Below are positions 23,005 through 37,850 of a DNA stretch of 64,000 nt, one piece after another; positions within the stretch are counted from its first letter, which is position 1, and every line of letters starts with the position of its first letter. A program made the position numbers and the translations under genes. Source of the DNA: Portunus trituberculatus (taxonomy: Eukaryota; Arthropoda; Malacostraca; Decapoda; Portunidae); assembly GCF_017591435.1 (NCBI RefSeq), contig NC_059304.1, positions 29,074,520 through 29,138,519 of the forward strand, given 5' to 3'. The notes under the pieces are model-generated. The model saw only the letters and a program-made list of their open reading frames with translations, was not told where the DNA came from and did not search any database.

Positions 23005-25196
23005 CTAATTAACCTCTTTGATACAAGATCGTATGCATGTATGAGAATCGGTTCATCGTACACATACGAGCTCGTACACGTGTACAAGATTGGCATTGGG
23101 ATCTTCATAGAATAATAAAGTGCTTGTATTATGGCTTGAGGTGGTGTCTGAGGCGTTGTATGTGTGCACAAACTCACTAGAGAAGCCCCTCCCACAATTC
23201 CAATAGCCAATCAATATGTTGCTTTAGGCCTACGTCATAGTCTATTAGCCAGTCTGCTTGCAGGGTTGGAGTCTCCCTCAGTTTGATTTATGGTCTCGTT
23301 CTGAGTGGATCTACCCTGCCTCTGTTGGCTTCATAGTAGCCATTTTGATTTGTAGTGTGCATTTGATTTTTTTTTTTTTTTAACTGCCATGTGTGACACT
23401 GAGTTTTCTGATTCAGACTTTTGAGTACTGTCCTGGCGATGATGTGAGTGATGATAGTGGTGAAAGTGATTATGAATATGAGTGGAGATGATTTTATTGA
23501 CGAAATTGAGCCCATGATGGACCATGGGTGGAGCCTCATGTCTGATCCATCCAGTGACGCGCAGCCAGACCCGGTCCCCATGTTCAGTGCCAGTGCTAAC
23601 GACCTTAACCCTGCCAACCTGTCTGCCAAGTCTGTGCCTCCTTTTACTTGCCCACGTAAAGCCTTCACGTATATATTTAACAGTGAAGTGGTACATTATC
23701 TTTCTAAATGGATGAATGAGAGGGCACAAGTGTATATTTCCACTACAAGAAAAAAGAAAGTGAATGGTGTGATTTGGAAGCCTGTCACTTGTGATGAATT
23801 TTGTGTTCATGACCCTACTCATGTCCATGGATATACATAAGCTTCCACGCATATATATGTACTGGGCACGCAGACTTGACTATGGTGGGCCAAAGTGCTT
23901 CTGCAAGGAAGTCAAGGGTCGGTCACGCTTTCTGTGCCTCCTCAAGTTTTTGCGTTTTTCGCCCATGGACCACGTAAAGACCTCCCATCTCCCCAGGACG
24001 TGCATCGAACCCTTCTTTAACCTTATTTGGCAGCGTTGTGAGTTCTTACTTTCACCTGGGAGGGACATTGCTGTCGATGAGAGTCTGATGTTGTGCAAGG
24101 GGGAGACTTGTTTCAAACAATTTATCCGAACCAAGCAGTCCAGGTTTGGAATAAAGGTGTTTGTTCTGTGCCCCTCAAATGCCAAGTGGAGCGGCTACTC
24201 ATGGAACTTCAAGATGTATTATGGGAAAGACTCCAGCTTCTCCTCACCTGATGAAGCCTCCTCCTGCAAGCTAAGCATGTCGGAGCAGGTCATGGTACAC
24301 TTGATGCGGGACCTGTTGGACAAGAGGAGGCACATTGTGACAGATAACTGGTACACCAGCTTCCACCTGGGGGAGTATCTCCTCACCAGGGACACACTGC
24401 TGGTGAAGTACTAGGACAAAAAGGAGGTCAATGTCTTTACAACCTTCTACACTGCCAGCCCGGTGGAGAAGAGTCCAAAGTACTTTGAGGACAAGGCTTC
24501 AGTTTACTTCAAGCCTCTCCATTTTGAGAGGTATAATGCTCTGATGAGGAGTATAGATAAAACAGACCAGCTCCTGGAGCCATACGCCTACAAAAACAAG
24601 CCCTTGGCCTTGTTCAAGAAGCTGGGAATTCACTTCATTTTCCGGGCCCTGCTGAATTCCTTCTTAGCCTACTGCAACACCACCCCAACATACAAAAAGG
24701 ACTTCGTGCATTTTATTCTGGAAGTGTTGGACGATCTGGCAGCTCAGTACAGCACGGACGCCAAGGCAATAGTGAAGAAGGACCAGGAGCAGATTGCACA
24801 TCCCAATCAGCCACCACAGAAGAAGCCCAAGTCTAAACTTCTCCACTGTCTCATCCCCTTCACACTGCACAAGAAACAGAAGTCATGTCGCATCTGCTCC
24901 AAGAAATTCAGCATAAGGAAGAATACTATTTACCACTGCCCTAGGTGCCCTGGAGATCCTGCCTTGTGCTGCAACTCGCACTACATGGCCTATCATGAGC
25001 AAGATGAACCCAAAACACCCAAACTCGTCCCACGAAACAAAGGGCCCAAGAAAGGAGAGAAGTCAAAGAAGCCCTGGGAACTCCAGCCGGGTCCCAGTGG
25101 CGCTCAAAACTAACCTCTCAACCTAGCCCAGGCCACCCAAGCACAGCAGCAGACATCTCTTTGGTAAATACAATAAGTTTATTTTAAATATATATA
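23005..25196 (+). mobile_element. piggyBac element with near-complete transposase
   Basis: A possible left end is TTAACCTCTTTGATACAAG at about 23009, followed by TACGAGCTCGTACACGTG-type inverted words typical of subterminal regions. The transposase reads from 23389 to 25113. I found no matching right TIR (GTATCAAAGAGGTTAA). A family A element starts at 25197 just past the stop, so the right end may lie beyond it or be lost. Confidence 0.7.
23389..25113 (+). pseudogene. piggyBac transposase (DDE_Tnp_1_7 family), broken
   Basis: It catalyses TTAA-specific cut-and-paste transposition. The ATG at 23389 opens an acidic N-terminus (MCDTEFSDSDF) that shifts frame twice before 23490. A further shift falls near 23800-23835, and an in-frame TAG at 24412 interrupts an otherwise continuous frame. 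Catalytic aspartates are present: IAVDESLM (codon at 24076), IVTDNWYTS (24343) and RSIDKTDQL (24556). The C-terminus has the cysteine-rich zinc module CRICSKKF ... CPRCPGDPALCCNSHYMAYH. The length of about 575 codons is normal for the family. It is probably inactive, unless some of the breaks are assembly errors. Confidence 0.93.
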
Positions 25197-26084
25197 CAGG
25201 CAACCCCTGCTTAACGAAGGGGTTACATTCCTGAAAAAACCTACATTAAGCGAAACTTCGTTAAGCAAACCGATTATAACAAGTTTAACCCCTGACTTGA
25301 ACTTCCATTGAGAGTAAACAAACCGAGAGTGCATCATAGTACAGTGAAAGGTTTAATGAAAGTAAAAATCATGAAGTTAAACATTTAGGCCGTTTTTATT
25401 TAAATCATTATAATGTACACTAATGTATGTATGTACGTAACTTTATAATGTTGATGATCTTAAATTTATGAAGGGAGGGAGAGTGAAACGGGAAAGACAC
25501 TAACCGGCAACCTGTGGAATGTAAACAAAAGGCGCATCATTGTATCACATACAAAACTTATGTACCACATTTCCACAAGGCTTTCCATTTTATCCATTGT
25601 AGTCACGAGTTCAGGTGGTTCTTTTAGTTTGGAAGGAAGATACAGTCTCACCAGCCTTCTTAATAGAGTCTGCTGACTTGAAAATAGTAGAGACAGTAGA
25701 TGGAGTCAAGATGGTGGTGAGCAATGTTATTAGTTTTCTTGCCTCTTTCGTGTCTGTGAAAAATATCGAGCTTCACTTCGAGAGTAAGAGACTTCCTGGT
25801 CTTCTTAGCAGGCACTGCAGGGCGTTTTGGTGGTAAATTGAGCGAGGGAAGACGAGCTGCTGCTGACGCTGATATTGTTTTGAACAGGGGCAGTGAGTGG
25901 TGTGTTGTCCACGAGAGGTGCTGGTATATCTAAAAGCCTGTCGGCTTGCGTGATACGGCGAGCCTTTCAAACTTGGAAAAAAATTACCTGGATAAAACTT
26001 CGTTAAAGCGAGTTTGATGTTCGTTAAACGAGCAGATGGTAGTAAAATGAAACCTTCGTTGTAGCGAAATTTCGTTGTGTGAAC
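25197..26084 (-). mobile_element. Tigger-type element, family A copy 2
   Basis: It starts with the family terminus CAGGCAACCCCTGCTTAACG at 25197 after a TATATA run, in reverse orientation to the copy at 30716. The internal piece around 25655-25670 preserves the empty TTAA site used by the insertion in copy 1. The minus strand carries the degraded CENPB_N block near 25775-25680. The other terminus is missing: it runs into an inverted partial copy at 26085. Confidence 0.8.
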
Positions 26085-26290
26085 CCCAGCTTAATGAACA
26101 TTTACACAACGAACATTTCCTTTTACAACCATCTGCTCGTATAACGAACACCGAACTCACTTTAACAAAATTTTATCCAGGTAATTTTTTCTAAGTTTGA
26201 AAGCCCTGCCGTATCACGCAAGTTGACAGGCTTTTGAATACACCAGCGCCTCTTGTGGACAAAACGCGCACCACTCACTCTACCCTTCCC
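26085..26290 (+). repeat. Inverted partial family A copy forming a hairpin with copy 2
   Basis: The sequence from TTAATGAACATTTACACAAC to about 26290 (ACCACTCACT) is the 5' part of family A in plus orientation and is complementary to about 25865-26080. Arms of about 200 bp meet head to head with almost no spacer and no TIR between them. Confidence 0.75.
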
Positions 26291-29336
<3,046 letters not shown>

Positions 29337-29718
29337 TTAACCCTTATGTTCTGGCAATCGTATATGAACGATTGCATCAGTGCGTCCGTAGCAACAGCGA
29401 TCATTCCCGTAATCAAGAATTTTCCCACCTCATGTTTGAGCTCCACGCGCAGTTTCTCGAGTCAGATGGTGAATGGAAGTATCTGGCTTCCTTTTCCACC
29501 CATAGTGTTGCCACTAGCTCTGTATACGAGGGGTGATCAGAAAGTAATGACAGTCGGACTCATAGCTGAGAGACTATATATGGTGGGAGGGAGGGGAGCA
29601 AGGGACAGCAAGTATTGCCTGTTGTGACGTGTTTGAGCTTGTTGCTGTTTGTCTGGGTTACATTTTTTCGCTGTGCTGTGCGATTGCGTCATTGTTGGTT
29701 TATGCCTCCTACTGGATA

Positions 29719-30710
29719 CATGGATTTTTCGAAAGAAGATTGCACTTTCACAAGGTGCAAACTCGGGAAAAAAGTAACGGAGATCAGAGGGGAATTATTG
29801 GAAGTTTTTCCCGAGTCTACTCCATCACTGGAAACTGTTTCTCGCTAGATTCGAGCTTTCACAGCCGGAAAAATTCAGCTAGAAGATGATCATCGTCCTG
29901 GCCGCCCTCCACATCCGTGACCGAAGCAACAACCGTCCGTGCACGTTCCATCATTGACGAAGATCCAACTGTTATTCTTCGATTCTTATCCTTGGAGCTT
30001 GGTGTCAGTTATGGGAGTGCACATGACATCGTGCATGAACACTTAGGGCTGAAGAAGAAATGTGTTCGATGGATATCTCATTTGCTTACGGAAGAGCAGA
30101 AGAGCAAACGGGTGCAGATTTGTTGTCTATGGCTGGCTGAATTCGAGCCAAATGGTCCGAAACGGTTCTCAGATGTTGCTACTGGAGTTGAGTGTTGGAT
30201 TTCCTTCTTCACCACCAGAGACAAGCAGTCTAACTTGGTGTGGCTGAGTGATGAAGAGCCTCGACCTCAGATTTTGAAGGAAAGATTTCGCAGCACAAGC
30301 GCCTTTTCACCATCTTCTTCAATTCTCAACTATCACAGCCCAGTACTACACTGACCACGTCCTTCCTCAAGTCCTGGAACATCAGGCCAAGTCTGCAGCA
30401 ACCTGTCGCCGATCGCGCCTTTTGCTGCACCACGACAATGCAGCCCCCCACAAAGCTCGCCTCACTGTGCATTTCCTGGAGCAGCAGGGGATGACACTTC
30501 TCCCCCACCCACCCTACTCGCTGGACCTTGCTTCCTGTGATTTTTGGTTGTTTCCAAAAATCAAGGGTGCGATCACAGGGAAGCTGTTTCATCACATACA
30601 AGATCTTGCACGAGCACTCAATTCAGAGCTACGAGGTGTATCGGCTTCTGAGTACTGTGATTGCTTCATGAAGTGGCGAAAGGATGGAACGCTGCATACA
30701 GGCAGGAGGG
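29719..30710 (+). pseudogene. mariner transposase, inactivated
   Basis: The start is MDFSKEDCTFTRCKLGKKVT at 29719. A stop near 29846 and several frame changes follow. The linker and HTH text (YGSAHDIVHEHLGLKKKCVR, WISHLLTEEQKSKRV) is clear. The first catalytic motif, normally GDE, reads ATGVECWISFF: the Asp codon is GTT at 30187. The second and third are present in HDNAAPH (D at 30434) and SLDLASCDFW, with 34 residues between them, the canonical D34D spacing. The loss of the first Asp makes the copy catalytically dead regardless of the frameshifts. Confidence 0.92.
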
Positions 30711-30715
30711 GAATA

Positions 30716-31696
30716 CAGGCAACCCCCCCTTTAACGAAGGTTCACACAATGAAATTTCGCTACAACGAAGGTTTCATTTTACTACCATCTGCTCATTTAA
30801 TGAATACCAAAACTCGCTTTAACGAAGTTTTATCCAGGTAATTTTTTCCAAGTTTGAAAGCCCCGCCGTATCACGCAAGCCGACAAGCTTTTGAATACAC
30901 TAGCAGCCGCAAATACTAAGGTCTGCCTCAGGAGAAATCCTGGGACACCTGTAGAATCAAGATCAGGATCAAGCCTCTCGTGGACAACACACACCACTCA
31001 CTCCCATAACAGCGTCAGCAGCAGCTCGTCTTCACTCGCTCAGTTTACCACCAAAACGCCCTGCAATGTGGCCTAGCATTCCTAAGAAGACCAGAAAGTC
31101 TCTTACTCTCGAAGTGAAGCTGGATATTATTCACAGACAGGAGAGAGGCAAGAAAACTATATCATTGCTGGCCATCATTTTGACTCCATCTACTGTCTCT
31201 ACTATTTTCAAGTCAGCAGACTATTAAAAAGGCTGGTGAGACTGTATGTTCCTTGCAAGCTAAAAGAACCACCTGAACTCATGACTCTACAATAGATAAA
31301 ATAGAAAGCCTTGTGGAAATGCGGTACATAAGTTTTGTATGCGGTACAATGATGCGCCCTTTGTTTACATTCCACAGGTTGCCGGTTAGTGTCTTTCCCG
31401 TTTCACTCTCCCTCCCTTCATAAATTTAAGATCATCAACATTATAATGCTACATACATACATACATTAGTGTACATTATAATGACTTAAATTAAATTTAA
31501 CTGCCTAAATGTTAAACTTCATAATTTTTACTTTTATTAAACCTTTCACTGTACTATGATGCACTCTCGCTTTGCTTACTCTCAGTGGAAGTTCAAGTCA
31601 GGGGTTAAACTTGTTATAATTGGTTCGCTTAACAAAATTTTGCTTAACGAAGTGTTTTTTAGGAACGTAACCCCTTCGTTAAATGGGGGTTGCCTG
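30716..31696 (+). mobile_element. Tigger-type element, family A copy 3 (complete)
   Basis: It begins CAGGCAACCCCCCCTTTAAC at 30716 and ends GTTAAATGGGGGTTGCCTG at 31696, flanked by TA. It is 981 bp and sits in the mariner 3' region. The plus-strand text near 31060-31250 encodes a CENPB_N-like start (PKKTRKSLTLEVKLDIIHRQ) and then decays. It carries the shared retrotransposon-tail insertion at about 30905-30977. Confidence 0.9.
31060..31300 (+). pseudogene. Tigger transposase N-terminal fragment (family A)
   Basis: TRKSLTLEVKLDIIHRQERG at about 31090 is the first helix of a CENP-B-type DNA-binding domain. The downstream LTPSTVSTIFKSAD is the recognition helix region. An in-frame break follows and no catalytic domain is present. 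Confidence 0.65.
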
Positions 31697-31898
31697 TACT
31701 TTGAAGGCTACTATTTGGATTTACCTCTGTACTGTGAAAATATATGGTCTCACTGTCATTACTTTTTGATCACCCCTTGTATTTAGGGGTAAAGAAGCTA
31801 TTCTCCCATTCTGAGGGCAACACTTGGCAACCCCAGTGACCCGTCGTGTTGAAAGCACCCTAATAAGAGCAAAGGGACATCTCAGTTCATAACTCACT

Positions 31899-32170
31899 AT
31901 GGAACAAGACAGATAATTTTCATTTAGCAGTGTTTCTGAGCCTGACTACAGTGAAAGTGATTATGAGGAAGAAACTGAAGAAAGCGAAGACAGCAGTAGT
32001 GATGACTCGGAAAATGATTCAGAGGATCCACCTGTTTTATCAGAACAGAGAGAAGACAGAGATAGTGGTGATGGAGAACAGACTCCACACATCGTATTGA
32101 GAACCCAGAGTGGCTCACGGACACGCAGGCGTACCTCTCGTGTTCTGGGAAGACGATCAAGGGGGCGTGT
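31899..32170 (+). pseudogene. Acidic N-terminus of a piggyBac-like transposase, truncated
   Basis: The ATG at 31899 is followed by a TAA at codon 6, then a continuous acidic stretch SEPDYSESDYEEETEESEDS, more D/E/S-rich text, and a basic segment SRTRRRTSRVLGRRSRG. A highly acidic start followed by a basic patch is typical of piggyBac transposases. The frame is cut by the 3' end of a CR1-like element at about 32171. Other acidic proteins are possible, so the family call is inference helped by the TTAA end at 29337. Confidence 0.5.
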
Positions 32171-34163
32171 ATTTACCTAGTTGTAGTTTTACAGGGCCTG
32201 GGCTTTATGCTCGTGTGGCCCCGTCTCCATATCTACACTTATCCAATTTTTCTTTAAAACTATGTACACTCTTTGCTGACACCACTTCCTCACTCAAACT
32301 GTTCCAAGTCTCAACACATCTTTGCGGGAAACTAAATTTTTTAACATCTCTCAGACATCTTAACTTCCTCAGTTTCTTACTATGCGATCTTGTGCTTCTA
32401 ATGTCATATTCTTCTCTCAGGATTAGTTTCTCATTATCCACTTGATCCATTCCGTTAATCAATTTATACACTTGTATCAGATCCCCTCTCTCTTCTCTGT
32501 TCCAAGGTTGGTAGATCCATAGCTTTTAGTCTCTCCTCATATGTCATCCCTTTAAATTCTGGAACCATTCTTGTAGCCATTTTTTGTAGTCTCTTCAATT
32601 TCCTTATGTGTTTCTTTTTATGGGGGGTCCACACAACTCCTGCATATTCCAATCTAGGTCTTATTTTAGTACTTATCAATTTCTTCATCATTTCTTTGTC
32701 CATATAGTGAAATGCTAATCCAATATTTCTTAGCAAATTATATGTCTCTCTGAAAATTCTATCAATATGGCTTACCGGTTAATTGATTTCTTCCATTGTC
32801 ACTCCCAAGTCCTTTTCCTTTTTACTTTTCTAGTTCTACTCCATCTCCCATCTTATAGATTCCCACTGGTCGTCTTTCACTTTTCCCATTTCCATGACAT
32901 GGCTTTTGCCCACATTGAATTCCATCTCCCATTTTTTACTCCATTTCCAGATCTTGTTTAAGTCTTCCTGTAGTATTTCACAATCCTCTTTTTGTTTAAT
33001 GACTCTGCACAGTTTCGCATCGTCCGCAAACAGATTTATGTAGCTGTTCACTCCCTCTGGCATTTCGTTTATATATACGAGAAAAAGTATTGGCGCCAAG
33101 ACTGACCCCTGTGGCACTCCACTGTCTACTGTTCTCCACTTGGACTTCATATCTTTAACTAGTCCTTATTTCTCTCCCCCTGAAGTAATTTTTCATCCAT
33201 CTCTATGTGCTTCCTTTTCAGCCACCCTTCTCCTCTAACTTCCTTAGTAATCTTTCATGTGGCACTTTATCAAATGCCTTTTTAAAACCTAAATAAATAC
33301 AGTCAATCCATCCCTCTCTCTCTTGTACTTTATCAACTATTCTAGAGTAGAAACTCAATAAATTTGTTACACATGACCGACCTTTTCTAAAACCAAATTG
33401 GCTATTTGATAATAATTTGTTGTCTTCAAGAAACTCAATCCATTGCTTCTTTATTACTTTTTCACACATCTTGCATATTACACTAGTTAGTGATACTGGT
33501 CTGTAATTTAAAGGTTCTTCCTTCCTTCCGCTCTTATATATGGGAACCACCTCAGCTCTTTTCCACTCCACTGGCACTGTTCCATTTTCTATTGAGCATT
33601 TTATGATGTTGTATATAGGACTTGCTAGTTCTTCCCTACATTCTTTCAGTATTCTGCCTGAGACTTCATCCGGTCCCATTGCCTTTTCCTCATCTAGTTC
33701 CGTCATCAACTTTTTATTTCAAGCTTGGTTACTTTAATCTTTCATATGGACAGTCTCTTTATTACCCTGTTGTCTTTCAAATTTGGATTCCTTAGTAAAG
33801 ACCTCATGAAATTTACTATTTAACAGTTCTGCCATACTTTTTGGGTCTTCCACCATTCCGTTCTCTCTTTTTAACCTTTCTATTGTTTCTTTTTGTCTAA
33901 TTTTTCCATTTATGAATCTGTAGAACAATTTTGGTTGTTCCTTACATTTTTCGATAATGTCCTTTTCATAGTTCCTTTCTTCTTCTTTTCTCACCTTAGC
34001 ATATTCATTTCTTGCTGTTTTGAAGTTTTCTTTATTTTCTGGATTTCTGTTTCTTCTCCACCTTTTCCATGCTCCATCTAGTTTCTCCTTTGCCCTAGCA
34101 CATCTTGCATTAAACCAATCTTTCTTTCCTTCTTTTTTAGGTCTATATTTTGGAAAATATTCC
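32171..34163 (-). mobile_element. CR1-like retrotransposon a (family 1), 5'-truncated
   Basis: Its 3' end at about 32171 reads, on the minus strand, CTACAACTAGGTAAATACAC. Reading minus-strand 5' to 3', it contains a pre-RT segment (about 34160-33735), RT motifs GPDEVSGRILKECREELA, LNYRPVSLTSV, FGFRKGRSC, KAFDKVPHERLL, SGVPQGSVLAPILFLVYIN and the catalytic NLFADDAKLC at about 33020. The C-terminal blocks LEYAGVVWTPHKKKHIRKL and LPTLEQRRERG follow. There are several frame breaks. It is truncated at 34163, where a (GT)n tract begins. Confidence 0.88.
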
Positions 34164-34190
34164 TGTGTGTGTGTGTGTGTGTGTGTGTGT
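34164..34190. repeat. (GT)n junction tract
   Basis: About 27 bp of pure GT between the truncated 5' side of element a and the 3' tail of element b. Confidence 0.95.
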
Positions 34191-34573
34191 ATTTACCTAG
34201 TTCTAGTTTTACACCTGGGCTTTATGCTCTTCCCCGTCTCCATATCTACACTTATCCAATCTTACTTTAAAAGTATGCACACTCGTTGCAGACCCTACTT
34301 CTTCATTTAAACTGTTCCACGTCTCAATACATCTTTGCGGGAAACTATATTTTTTAACATCTCTCAGACATCTTCCTTTTCTCAGCTTTTTACTATGCGA
34401 TCTTGTGCTTCGAATGTCATATTCTTTTCTCAGGATCAGTTTCTCATTATCCACTTGGTCCATTCCGTTGATCAATTTAAAAACTTGTATCAGGTCTCCT
34501 CTCTCCCTTCTTTGTTCCAGGGTTGGTAGATCTATAACCTTTAGTCTCTCCTCATATATCATCCCTTCAAATT
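34191..34573 (-). mobile_element. CR1-like retrotransposon b (family 1), 3' fragment
   Basis: This 383-bp 5'-truncated copy encodes only the C-terminal blocks (YEERLKVIDLPTLEQRRERG, SHSKKLRKGRCLRDVKKYSF, WNSLNEEVGSATSVHTFKVR). Its 3' tail abuts (GT)n on the left, and a GT-rich tract (34574-34591) lies on its right. Confidence 0.88.
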
Positions 34574-34591
34574 CTGTGTGTATGTGTGTGT

Positions 34592-35004
34592 ATTTACCTA
34601 ATTGTATTTACCTAATTGTAACATACGGGAAAAGAGCTATGCTCGTGTTGTCCCGTCTCCATATCTATTAATGTCCAGCTTTTTCTTAAAATCATGAATA
34701 TTCCTTGCGTTGACCACTTCCACGTCTAAACTATTCCATGCTTCCACCCTTCTATGAAAGCTATATTTTTCACATCTCTCCTATAAGTGGCCATTTTAGT
34801 TTTTCCCATGCCCTCTCGACATTCTTTCATTCCACATACACAGATCTTCCCTATCCATTTTTTCCATGCCAATCATCACTCTGTATATTGCTATCAGGTC
34901 TCCCGTTTCTCTTCTGTTTTCCAGGGTCGGAAGTTGCATTCTTTTCAGTCTGTCTTCATAAGTCAAATCTCTTAAGTCAGGCACCATTTTTGTTGCAGCC
35001 CTCT
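34592..35004 (-). mobile_element. CR1-like retrotransposon c (family 2), 3' fragment
   Basis: This roughly 410-bp copy of the 3' end of the family seen complete at 35007 and 43015 begins with the doubled tail unit ATTTACCTAATTGT. It encodes VPDLRDLTYEDRLKRMQLPT and then the C-terminus, with frameshifts. It ends at CAGCCCTCT where the tail of element d follows directly. Confidence 0.88.
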
Positions 35005-35009
35005 GTGTA

Positions 35010-37850
35010 TTTACCTAATTGTATTTACCTAATTGTAACATACGGGAAAAGAGCTATGCTCGTGTTGTCCCGTCTCCATATCTATTAATGTCCAGCTTTT
35101 TCTTAAAATCATGAATATTCCTAGCGTTGACCACTTCCACGTCTAAACTATTCCATGCTTCCACCCTTCTATGAGGGAAGCTATATTTTCACATCTCTCC
35201 TATAAGTGGCCATTTTAGTTTTTCCCATGCCCTCTCGACATTCTTTCATTCCACATACACAGATCTTCCCTATCCATTTTTCCATGCCAATCATCACTCT
35301 GTATATTGCTATCAGGTCTCCCTTTCTCTTCTGTTTTCCAGGGTCGGAAGTTGCATTCTTTTCAGTCTGTCTTCATAAGTCAAATCTCTTAAGTCAGGCA
35401 CCATTTTGTTGCAGCCCTCTGTACTTTCTCTAGTTTCCTTATGTGTTTCTTTAAGTTCGAGCCCACTGTATTGTTGCATATTCAAGCCTCGGTCTTATCA
35501 TTGCAGTAATTATTTTCTTCATCATTTCTTCATCTAAATATACGAACGCCACTCTTATGTTCCTCAATAAGTTCAATACTTCTCCAATTATTTTGTTTAT
35601 ATGTCTCTCTGGCGATAGGTCATTGGTAATTGTCACCCCAAGGTCTTTTTCTTCATGACTGGTTTTATGTCTTCATTTCCTATCTTGTACATACTCCTGA
35701 TTCTTCTTTCACTCTTGCCAAACTCTATTTTCTTGCATTTTGTCGTGTTGAACTCCATTTGCCATGTACAGCTCCATTTCCATATTCTGTCCAAGTCTTC
35801 CTGGAGTAGTTCGCAATCTTTGTCACATCTCACTTTTCTTAACAATTTTGCATCGTCTGCAAATAGGCTCACATAACTGGACACCCCATCCACCATGTCA
35901 TTTATGTAGACTGCGAACATTACTGGTGCCAACACTGATCCCTGTGGAACTCCACTCTCCACCAAGCCCCATTCTGATGGTCTGTCCTTAATTATTGTTC
36001 TCATTTCTCTTCCTACCAAAAGTCTTCCATCCATTTTAGTAAACTGCCATGCACTCCTCCTACCATTTCAAGTTTCCAGATCAGTCTCCGGTGTGGTACC
36101 TTATCAAAGGCCTTTTTTAAATCCAGATATATTCCATCAGCCCAACCATCTCTTTCCTGTATTACATCTATCACCCTCGAATAGTAACATATCAGGTTTG
36201 TCGTGCATGAACGCCCTTTTCTAAAACCAAATTGACACTCACAAAGTATGTCATTTTCTCCAAGAAGTCTGTCCATCTATTCTTCACCACCCTCTCACAC
36301 ATCTTAGCTACCACACTTGTAAGTGACACTGGTCTATAGTTCAATGGGTCTCTCTTGTTACCTGATTTATAGATTGGGACAATGTTAGCTCTTTTCCAGT
36401 CTTGGGGCACTACACCTTCCCTTAATGAGGCATCAATTACTTCACAAACTTTTTCTGCCAATTGCTCCTGCATTCTCTTAAAATCCATCCTGATACCCCA
36501 TCAGGTCCCACAGCTTTTCTCACTTCTAAACTCCCCATCATATTCTTGATCTCCTCCACAGTTACTTGAAACTCCTTCATAATCCCTTTCTGTTCCATTA
36601 CCAGTGGTTTGTCAAAAGCAGTCTCCTTTGTGAATACCTTCCGAAAGCATCCATTCATAGCCTCTGCCATTTCCTGGGATCTTCACTGCATACTCCATTT
36701 ACTTCTAAACTTTCAATACTTTCTCTATTTTTGATGTTGTTGTTCACATGTCTGTAAAAAGCCTTGGTTGGTCTTTACATTTATCAATTATATCCTTTTC
36801 TTGTTTCTTTCTTTCTTCTCTTCTAATCAACACATATTCATTTCTTGCTCTTTTGTAACTTTCCCACTGCTTAATCCGTCTTTTCCTTCTCCACCTCTTC
36901 CATGCATCCTCTTTTCTTGTTCTAGCCTTTTCACATCTATCGTTAAACCAGTCCTGCTTTCCAACTTCTCTATGTTGTCTTATTGGTACAAATTTTTCTC
37001 ACCTTCTTTGTATATTTTTATAAATTCCTTCCACTTTTCATTTGCTCCTTAGCACTCTTGAATTTCATCCAATTTGTCTCTTGAAAGAATTTCTTTAGGT
37101 TTCCAAAATCTGTCTTGGCATAATTCCATCTTCCCACTTTATATTCTTCATTTCTTCTAGATTTCTCTTCATCTATCACCTTGAACTCCAAAACTGCATG
37201 ATCACTCTTTGCTAAAGGGCACTCCACCCTCATCTCCTCAATGACCATTGGCTCTGTACTAAAGACCAAGTCCAGTCTTGACGATGCTCCCTCTCCTCCA
37301 AACCTAGTATCTTCTTTGACCCACTGAGTTAACACATTTTCCATTGCCAGTGTCAATAGTGTATTTCCCATGTTGTCTCTGATCCTTCCATTGACCAGTC
37401 CTCCCAACACACCTCTTTACAATTAAAATCTCCCATCATTATAGTTCGTTCACAGCCACCCAACATTTCTTCCAGACATGTTCCTGTATCACTTATCATT
37501 TCTTCATATTCCTGTACTGACCATGCATTTGTCTTAGGTGGTACGTACACCACTATGTAGTGCCTCTTTTTCCTTCATTAGTTTCTGCTCTGATCTTTAG
37601 CACTTCTGCCTTTCCCATACCTTCTTTCACTTGATCCACCTTTATATCTTTTTAACCAGCAACATCACTCCTCCTCCCATCTTACCTACTCTATTTCTTT
37701 TCCAAACATTATATTTCCTTCTCCAACCATCATCAGGTCTTCTCCTCTCTCAGTTTTGTTTCAGTAAGACCCACAATATCTGGGTTCTTGTCCCTCAAGT
37801 AATCGTTGAGTTCTAAAATCCCGATATCACTCCATTTATGTTGGAATACA
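35010..37850 (-). pseudogene. Endonuclease-reverse transcriptase of element d
   Basis: Endonuclease motifs are MYSNINGV (about 37845), IMMGDFNCKEVCW (about 37430) and the catalytic SDH in PLAKSDHAVLEF (about 37215). RT motifs are VRKAVGPDGVSGW (about 36510), LNYRPVSLTSVVAKMC, FGFRKGRSC, DLKKAFDKVPHRRL, SGVPQGSVLAPVMFAVYIN and SLFADDAKLLRK (about 35860). The C-terminus has RPRLEYATIQWA. At least six frame breaks occur. One near 36470 is not in a homopolymer and is shared with element f. Confidence 0.9.

Larger units (their letters stand above)
29527..31779 (+). mobile_element. mariner element carrying a nested family A element
   Basis: The inverted ends are CGAGGGGTGATCAGAAAGTA at 29527 and, reverse-complemented, CAAGGGGTGATCAAAAAGTA at 31779, flanked by TA on both sides. 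Without the family A insert (30716-31696) it is about 1.27 kb, the normal mariner size. The inverted homology continues inward through AATGACAGT and AGACTATATA. The encoded transposase is broken. Confidence 0.92.
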
